Shown: in pieces, positions 59,659 to 64,000 of the stretch
How the letters are laid out: every line of letters begins with the position of its first letter
How positions within the stretch are numbered: the stretch's first letter is position 1
From: Xanthobacter autotrophicus
Lineage (GTDB): Bacteria; Pseudomonadota; Alphaproteobacteria; Rhizobiales; Xanthobacteraceae
Length of the DNA: 64,000 nt
NCBI RefSeq assembly: GCF_029991245.1
Contig: NZ_JAIVFO010000002.1
Coordinates: 1 to 64,000 of the forward strand
Direction: 5' to 3'
Notes under the pieces: model-generated
Seen by the model: only the letters and a program-made list of their open reading frames with translations
What the model was told of the DNA's origin: nothing
Databases searched by the model: none
Translations under genes and position numbers: made by a program

Positions 59659-60843
59659 CTAGCAGGCGGCTCGGCCCATTTTGGCAGGGCGAGGCACAAT
59701 AATTGCTCCGCGTATCCCGCGGATTTTGAGCAGCCCCTTTCGAAGCTCGGAGTGATCCTCTGTTCGGGCGATATCGTCCCAGATGACCACGACAATATGT
59801 CTATATGGACTGAGTTCCTGGAGATAGGTGCTTGCATCTGCAGCGACTTCTTCAATCACCTTAGAAAAAGCGGTTTTGCCGGCGCGAAGGAACTTCGCCT
59901 CTATAATAAGATCCAAGGAGGGGACTGCGAAGTCAGCCCGGGGCTTATGATGCCCAAGGGATTTCAGCCACTCCTCGTCATCAATATCAGTGAAGACGGG
60001 AGCTAGCACGGCCCAAAGTAGGTTTTGAACGTGATATTCATTTTCTATTTGCCAGCGCGCGATGGCGGAGTTCGGCGTGCGAGGTTTGTCTTCCCACGTC
60101 CAGTGCCGCAGGCCCGCTGATAGACCCTCAAGCAAGTTTACGACCTGCTCTACCATAATCGCACCTGGTCGGATTGAGGTCGAATTTTTGAGAAGAAAGT
60201 GGAGCGCGATCTGCTGCGTGGCGGCACGTGTCATACCGTCGTTTCTACCGCGCCTTTCGGCGATCAACGTCCATGCGGCTTCCTTGTCTTCCTCTGATGC
60301 CGGCGTGCCCAAACGTTCGGCCAGCGCAGTTCGTAAGTCGGCCGTCATCGTGCTCATGGATTGTCCGACGAGTTCAGATGCTGAGGCAATGAGCGCATCA
60401 TTCCAGTCACCGGGACTTCCCGGCGCCGGCTGCTTTGCAAGTAAGTTGCGTAGCCAACTGGCAGATTCTTTTGCCTTGGCCGCGGGCAATTTCGAAATCC
60501 CGAGCGCCACTCCGAGCAGGGCTATGCCGTCTACTTCAAACGCGAGTGGCCGACCTGGGACGAAGAAAGACCGCTGCTGGAGCCAATTCAGCGCGTCGAC
60601 AAACGCGGCCTGAAACCCTGGATCAAGATGGCAAGCATAGCCAAGGACAGCGGCGTGCTTGGACTCACGCACAGCTCCATTTGGCGCCATTGCGGCGTCT
60701 CCAAGACCTGCGAGGATTGTGATGTTGCCGTGATGCCTGAACCCCATCCATTGAGAGAACGCGCGAGCGTGTTCCGGCTGGTCCACATCATCGCTGGCCG
60801 CGATCGCAAGTGCTTCACTTAGCTGGTCTATCAGATGGGTCAC
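59659..60843 (-). CDS. PD-(D/E)XK nuclease partner of the long Argonaute
   Basis: The 394-aa protein starts at GTG 60843, which overlaps the Argonaute stop in GTGA; a longer frame back to 61203 lies antisense-like inside the Argonaute 3' end and is not used. The N-terminal 230 residues are helical (FSQWMGFRHHGNITILAGLG, FEVDGIALLGVALGISKLPA). The C-terminal nuclease domain shows Glu in ENEYHVQNLLWAVL near 264, then RADFAVPSLDLIIEAKFLR with Asp near 302-308 and the E-A-K triad near 313, and DIARTEDHSELRKGLLKIRG. This matches the nuclease effector (AgaN-like) that forms abortive-infection systems with inactive long-B Argonautes. Confidence 0.88.
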   Translation of the reverse strand: MTHLIDQLSEALAIAASDDVDQPEHARAFSQWMGFRHHGNITILAGLGDAAMAPNGAVRESKHAAVLGYACHLDPGFQAAFVDALNWLQQRSFFVPGRPLAFEVDGIALLGVALGISKLPAAKAKESASWLRNLLAKQPAPGSPGDWNDALIASASELVGQSMSTMTADLRTALAERLGTPASEEDKEAAWTLIAERRGRNDGMTRAATQQIALHFLLKNSTSIRPGAIMVEQVVNLLEGLSAGLRHWTWEDKPRTPNSAIARWQIENEYHVQNLLWAVLAPVFTDIDDEEWLKSLGHHKPRADFAVPSLDLIIEAKFLRAGKTAFSKVIEEVAADASTYLQELSPYRHIVVVIWDDIARTEDHSELRKGLLKIRGIRGAIIVPRPAKMGRAAC

Positions 60844-63128
60844 AGGAACCACCGCGTCCGGCCGATGGAACCAAGCATGGTGTCGGGGTCCCAATTGGGT
60901 ACGTCGCGCAGTCCGGCCAGAAGGCGCGCGATGAGTTCGGAATAGAGGATCGTGATGGGAAGTGGAGCTGGCGTGAACATACGCCATGAGTGACAGGAGA
61001 AATCGAAGGCCTGTCGAGCAAGATAGGTCATGTCTCGGAATGTGGACTTCCGATGAAGCTTCAGAAGTGAAGGCTGCGGGAGACCGTGATGCGGCAGCTT
61101 CACCTCGCGACTGCCGGTGAAGCAGAGAAGCGTCTCTGAGTCGCTCAGCACGACCGACAATCCTCGCTCTGGAGCAAGCGCTCCCTTGGTGGCGCCTGAC
61201 CATCGAACGCCTTGATTGGTCTCGTCGAATAGACTGAACGGATGGTCATCGACGACATGCAGGAACGCGTACTTCACTTGTGATAGGCCAAGGTTATCGA
61301 CGAGCTTAGCAACAGCTTCTGCTTCGGCGTCCTTGATCTGCTTGAACACGTGAAAAATCAGACGGACGTCGTCGGTGCTTCGCCAATTGTCTGTCTTGCG
61401 CACCTGCTCGATTGAATGTGCCAGCGACTTGAATAGCTCGTGAGGATAGTCGTCGTACGACACCGCCGCCGTCCGATTTTCGAGAAGATATCTCCCGTCG
61501 CTGCTGAAGACGGTCGTGATACCCACAACGCGTTCTTGGCCCCCAAGGCGAGAGGAGCTGATATTTTGCGATCCGATGCCAATGACGAGTTCATGGGCGA
61601 CGCTCGGGTGCGATTTTAGGAGCCAAGGGACGCCGCCGGCCTTGGCGTAGGTCGCCACACTCATATTGTTTAGCGCGTAGACGAGCCGTCCGTCCGGCAT
61701 GTTCATCGTATCGAGAGTGATCTCTTGAACGGGCACGCGTTGTTTGAGGAAGGCGGCCTTCACCGAGAAATATGGATTTCTCACCGGAGGTAAGTCACGG
61801 AACGCTTTGTCGATCTGCACGATGGCCAGATTCCACTCGAAGCCGTCGTTGGTCGCCGCTTCGATCGCTTCGCGGCACGCAGCGGCGTATTCCGCCACGC
61901 TGCTGCCTCGCGATGTGAAGATCTGGACCTTCGGTTTTTGGAGTGCGTAGCGCCGGATGAAGCCCTTCTCGTACGGAATGCGATCACCCGATTTGACGTT
62001 TGGGAGACCGTCGAGGAACTTCGCCAAGAACCGATCTACCTGCCCCTCGAACGCCGATTGGCAGACCACCGCGATTCTAAGCTCCTTAGGCGTGAACGAG
62101 CGCTGGTCGTATGGTCCGTTCTTGTCGAGACCCCCTTCGTTCCAAGTACCTGTCCGGGTGCCGCTCGGGTCAAAGACCAGGATCGGCTTTTTGATCACCT
62201 CGCTTGCGAAATTCCAGCTTCCTTTGACGCTGCCGGTCAGTGGGCCAACGCGAAGTGGGACACCGGGAGCCAACTCGATGTCCTGCCGACGAAGGTAGTC
62301 GAACATCCTTCGCGTGTGTTCGAGGCGACCCGGGCCGCTGAGGTGCTTGGATGCAGTGTGATCGGCCGCATTGAGAACCTGCGCGGCCTTCGAACCAAGC
62401 AGCCGCTCGGCGCACCAGACCAGGTTTTCCTTTCTGTTCTCGAGGAAGGCATCAGCGAGTTCGATAGAGGAGGGCCCATCGCCGTGGTCTTCAAGTGTGA
62501 TACGGGATCCTTGAAGTGAGGTGACGCGCCCGGCGAGCTGATACGCGCCGCGCAAGCGCTCGTCGTCGCGAGCATGGAAGGAAGTGACATACCGGCCTTC
62601 TATTGGAATACCGGCGGTCATTAGGGCTTCGCAGTTGGCTTCGATCCGGTTGGTGGTGCGTACACCGCACATGAGCAACAACTCCGAGCGCTTGTCGCCA
62701 GTGCGGATCGAACGCGTGTCGAAAGAGAAGATCACCCGGCGCTGCAGCCAGTCGGGGAGGCCGCTATCTGCGGGGAGCAGATTTGTAGGCTGCTGCGAGA
62801 GAATGCGCAGGGGATGCCATCCTATGACCTCGCGCCCCAACCTTGTGAAAAGCCGTAGCAAGGCGTCGAGGGTGAGAGGCCCTAGAAGCCAAGGCGCTTC
62901 GCTTGCGAGGTGATCTTCGGCCGAATTTCCGAGCCGCGTGAGGCCATCGACCAGCGCCACCGAATGGATCGATGAACCGTCCTCTCCCCCGCGCCGGAAC
63001 AGGTATTCCTGTCTATGTTTGGTGCGGAGTTGCTCGAGGACGTCTCTGTTAAACGGCTGAACGCCCACCGTTAAGCTGGCTTCCGGATCGCTTTCTATAC
63101 GCACTGCATTGAGTAGGAGCTTTGCCAT
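60840..63128 (-). CDS. long-B prokaryotic Argonaute, RsAgo-like, catalytically inactive
   Basis: The 762-aa protein resembles Rhodobacter sphaeroides RsAgo by eye. Matches include an N/PAZ part with the AGIPIEGRYVTSF turn and the LENRKENLVWCAERLLG linker, and a MID domain near 445-500 with RNPYFSVKAAFLKQRVPVQE and the 5'-phosphate pocket continuing to NNMSVATYAKAGGVPWLLK. The PIWI domain has HELVIGIGSQNISSSR near 510, ITTVFSSDGRYLLEN, VDDHPFSLFDE and the C-terminal IGRTRWFL. The first DEDX aspartate is replaced (VIGIGSQ) and LIFHVFKQIKDAE lacks the usual third acid, so slicing is not expected. It should use a small guide to detect invader nucleic acid and activate the coupled nuclease. Confidence 0.95.
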   Translation of the reverse strand: MAKLLLNAVRIESDPEASLTVGVQPFNRDVLEQLRTKHRQEYLFRRGGEDGSSIHSVALVDGLTRLGNSAEDHLASEAPWLLGPLTLDALLRLFTRLGREVIGWHPLRILSQQPTNLLPADSGLPDWLQRRVIFSFDTRSIRTGDKRSELLLMCGVRTTNRIEANCEALMTAGIPIEGRYVTSFHARDDERLRGAYQLAGRVTSLQGSRITLEDHGDGPSSIELADAFLENRKENLVWCAERLLGSKAAQVLNAADHTASKHLSGPGRLEHTRRMFDYLRRQDIELAPGVPLRVGPLTGSVKGSWNFASEVIKKPILVFDPSGTRTGTWNEGGLDKNGPYDQRSFTPKELRIAVVCQSAFEGQVDRFLAKFLDGLPNVKSGDRIPYEKGFIRRYALQKPKVQIFTSRGSSVAEYAAACREAIEAATNDGFEWNLAIVQIDKAFRDLPPVRNPYFSVKAAFLKQRVPVQEITLDTMNMPDGRLVYALNNMSVATYAKAGGVPWLLKSHPSVAHELVIGIGSQNISSSRLGGQERVVGITTVFSSDGRYLLENRTAAVSYDDYPHELFKSLAHSIEQVRKTDNWRSTDDVRLIFHVFKQIKDAEAEAVAKLVDNLGLSQVKYAFLHVVDDHPFSLFDETNQGVRWSGATKGALAPERGLSVVLSDSETLLCFTGSREVKLPHHGLPQPSLLKLHRKSTFRDMTYLARQAFDFSCHSWRMFTPAPLPITILYSELIARLLAGLRDVPNWDPDTMLGSIGRTRWFL

Positions 63129-63191
63129 ACAGGATTATCTCTGAGGTCCAGATATTGGAAATGAATGCGAGGCCGGCGTTGCCATCCTGTA
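63128..63191. promoter_or_regulatory. inverted repeat in the divergent Argonaute/ATPase promoter region
   Basis: TACAGGAT (63128-63135) at the Argonaute start codon and ATCCTGTA (63184-63191) just before the ATPase ribosome site are exact complements, 48 bases apart. TTGCCAT also occurs as a direct repeat beside each arm (63122-63128 and 63179-63185). The arrangement suggests one regulator controlling both directions. Confidence 0.45.
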
Positions 63192-63203
63192 AGGGCGGCT
63201 CGT

Positions 63204-64000
63204 TTGATTGTAGAAATAAAAGGCAATGTATCGACCAATGCTCGCCTCTATTCTACGTTGCCTACTGACGCTGGCGGAAAAACTGTCCAGCCAGGTGGGG
63301 GGGCGAACTTGGGGGACGCAGCGACGAGCGCGTTCGCGGCGACCTTTGATGTTGCCGACGATCTTCTCTGGCAGGCGAGCGCCGGCCGGCTGGCGGGTCG
63401 CGGTGCAATTACTATCGGACGGTCGGGACAGATTGGCCCACTGGTCGAACTGGCGCTCGCGACACGCGCGACGCCGACGGTTTACGGCTCTGTCAAGGTC
63501 ACCCCGCCTTTCTTTAAGCAGGTGCTGCAGGGCTTGGCCGCCGGCCAGATCAGTGGAGGCGGCGCTCGCGATATTGCGGGCGTGTTTCCGTTGGTTCGAA
63601 ACGAACCCGACGGCGACGACAGCCGCTGGCACCAATGGGCGAGCCACGCGGAAAACGCAGCGGTAGCGTCCGGCCTTGCGCGCGGCCTTGTCAGCGGCCT
63701 GATGGGCGCGCTGGGTGAGCTGCAGGAAAACGTCTATCAGCACAGTGGCCGACCAGAAACGGGCCTGGTGGCATACGCGACGGTTAACGGAGCATTCGAG
63801 TTGGTTGTTGCGGACTCTGGAGTCGGCGCCCTGGCGAGCTTGCGGCAAAATCCCGAATATTCCGAGCTCGGCAATTCCGGTGAAGCGTTGAAGGTCGCCG
63901 TATCGGACGGCGCCTCGCGCCACAGCCGCGTGAGTGGACGAGGCTACGGTATCGGACAACTGTTCCGGGCGCTGGCTCATGATGCGGCGGACCTACGCTT
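63204..64000 (+). CDS. GHKL/HATPase-domain protein, 3' end cut by window
   Basis: The frame is open to the last base (265 codons seen). TTG 63204 is the likely start: AAGGG lies eight bases upstream and the protein begins LIVEIKGNVSTNARLYSTLP. ATG 63165 in the same frame would add an Arg-rich leader without a good site. The GHKL ATP-binding motifs are clear: N box GELQENVYQHSG near 172, G1 VADSGVGALASL near 204, G2 GRGYGIGQLFRALAH near 245. No histidine-kinase dimerisation helix or receiver is seen in front; the N-terminal 150 residues are unassigned. It could be a stand-alone anti-sigma/kinase-like or MutL/Hsp90-type ATPase acting with downstream genes outside the window. Confidence 0.85.
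   Translation, partial: MIVEIKGNVSTNARLYSTLPTDAGGKTVQPGGGANLGDAATSAFAATFDVADDLLWQASAGRLAGRGAITIGRSGQIGPLVELALATRATPTVYGSVKVTPPFFKQVLQGLAAGQISGGGARDIAGVFPLVRNEPDGDDSRWHQWASHAENAAVASGLARGLVSGLMGALGELQENVYQHSGRPETGLVAYATVNGAFELVVADSGVGALASLRQNPEYSELGNSGEALKVAVSDGASRHSRVSGRGYGIGQLFRALAHDAADLR

Noticed and set aside
63135-63980. 281-codon minus-strand frame at the right edge
   Set aside because: The plus strand encodes a clear GHKL ATPase over the same bases; the minus frame has no recognisable motif.
7054-64000. Insertion sequences or transposons
   Set aside because: No DDE transposase or terminal inverted repeat with target duplication was seen; the only recombinase is the tyrosine integrase.

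Overview
The window looks like a chromosome segment of an alphaproteobacterium, probably Hyphomicrobiales and perhaps Xanthobacteraceae-like. This rests on the very GC-rich core genes, the gene families and the trb-type element, not on any database search. Bases 1-6761 are ordinary core genome: a GT41 protein glycosyltransferase, a small iron-permease-like membrane protein, a MAPEG protein, a methylthioadenosine/SAH nucleosidase, an RsmB-type rRNA methyltransferase and guaA.

From the 3' end of guaA to beyond the right edge lies one large integrative and conjugative element (ICE), at least 57 kb long. A tyrosine integrase (7054-8310) sits just behind guaA and converges on an AlpA-like gene. 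At 8772-8824 is the 3' half of a tRNA-Leu(CAA) gene, a probable fossil attachment site suggesting a composite element. Bases 8899-15705 are metabolic and regulatory cargo: HxlR, LysR, amidohydrolase, MFS and RidA-like genes, several of them decayed. The conjugation backbone follows on the minus strand: LysR (plus strand), DUF2274, trbI-G-F-L-K-J-E-D-C-B, a ribbon-helix-helix gene, traG, a relaxase, a lytic transglycosylase, DUF736, traF, DUF2840, a second ribbon-helix-helix gene, parA, repA and an AlpA-like HTH gene.

At 35712-37324 is a regulatory cluster resembling the QseC/QseM/FseA control module of Mesorhizobium ICEMlSym: an XRE regulator with an operator-like site, a short DUF2285-like protein, and DUF6499 and DUF2285 reading frames joined only by a +1 frameshift at TTT-CCC-G. 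Bases 37456-52097 hold the usual accessory backbone (DUF736, small membrane proteins, flavin reductase, DUF2493, Toprim, a giant methylase-helicase of the strawberry-notch family, DUF4326, DUF6117, ParB-like, DUF932). Two families of repeated non-coding elements with paired arms occur here. One sits upstream of three large genes. The other occurs twice and keeps its pairing although the arm sequences differ.

The right end (52434-64000) is a defence island. First is a five-gene overlapping operon: HigA-like HTH regulator, MmeI-like DNA methyltransferase, an unrecognised 258-aa protein with an N-x-x-K-H-G motif, an SF2 helicase and a GIY-YIG protein. Next, on the other strand, is a catalytically inactive long Argonaute (RsAgo-like) coupled by a GTGA overlap to a PD-(D/E)XK nuclease. 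Divergent from it, and leaving the window, is a GHKL-type ATPase of unknown role. No complete tRNA, rRNA, CRISPR array or insertion sequence was seen.
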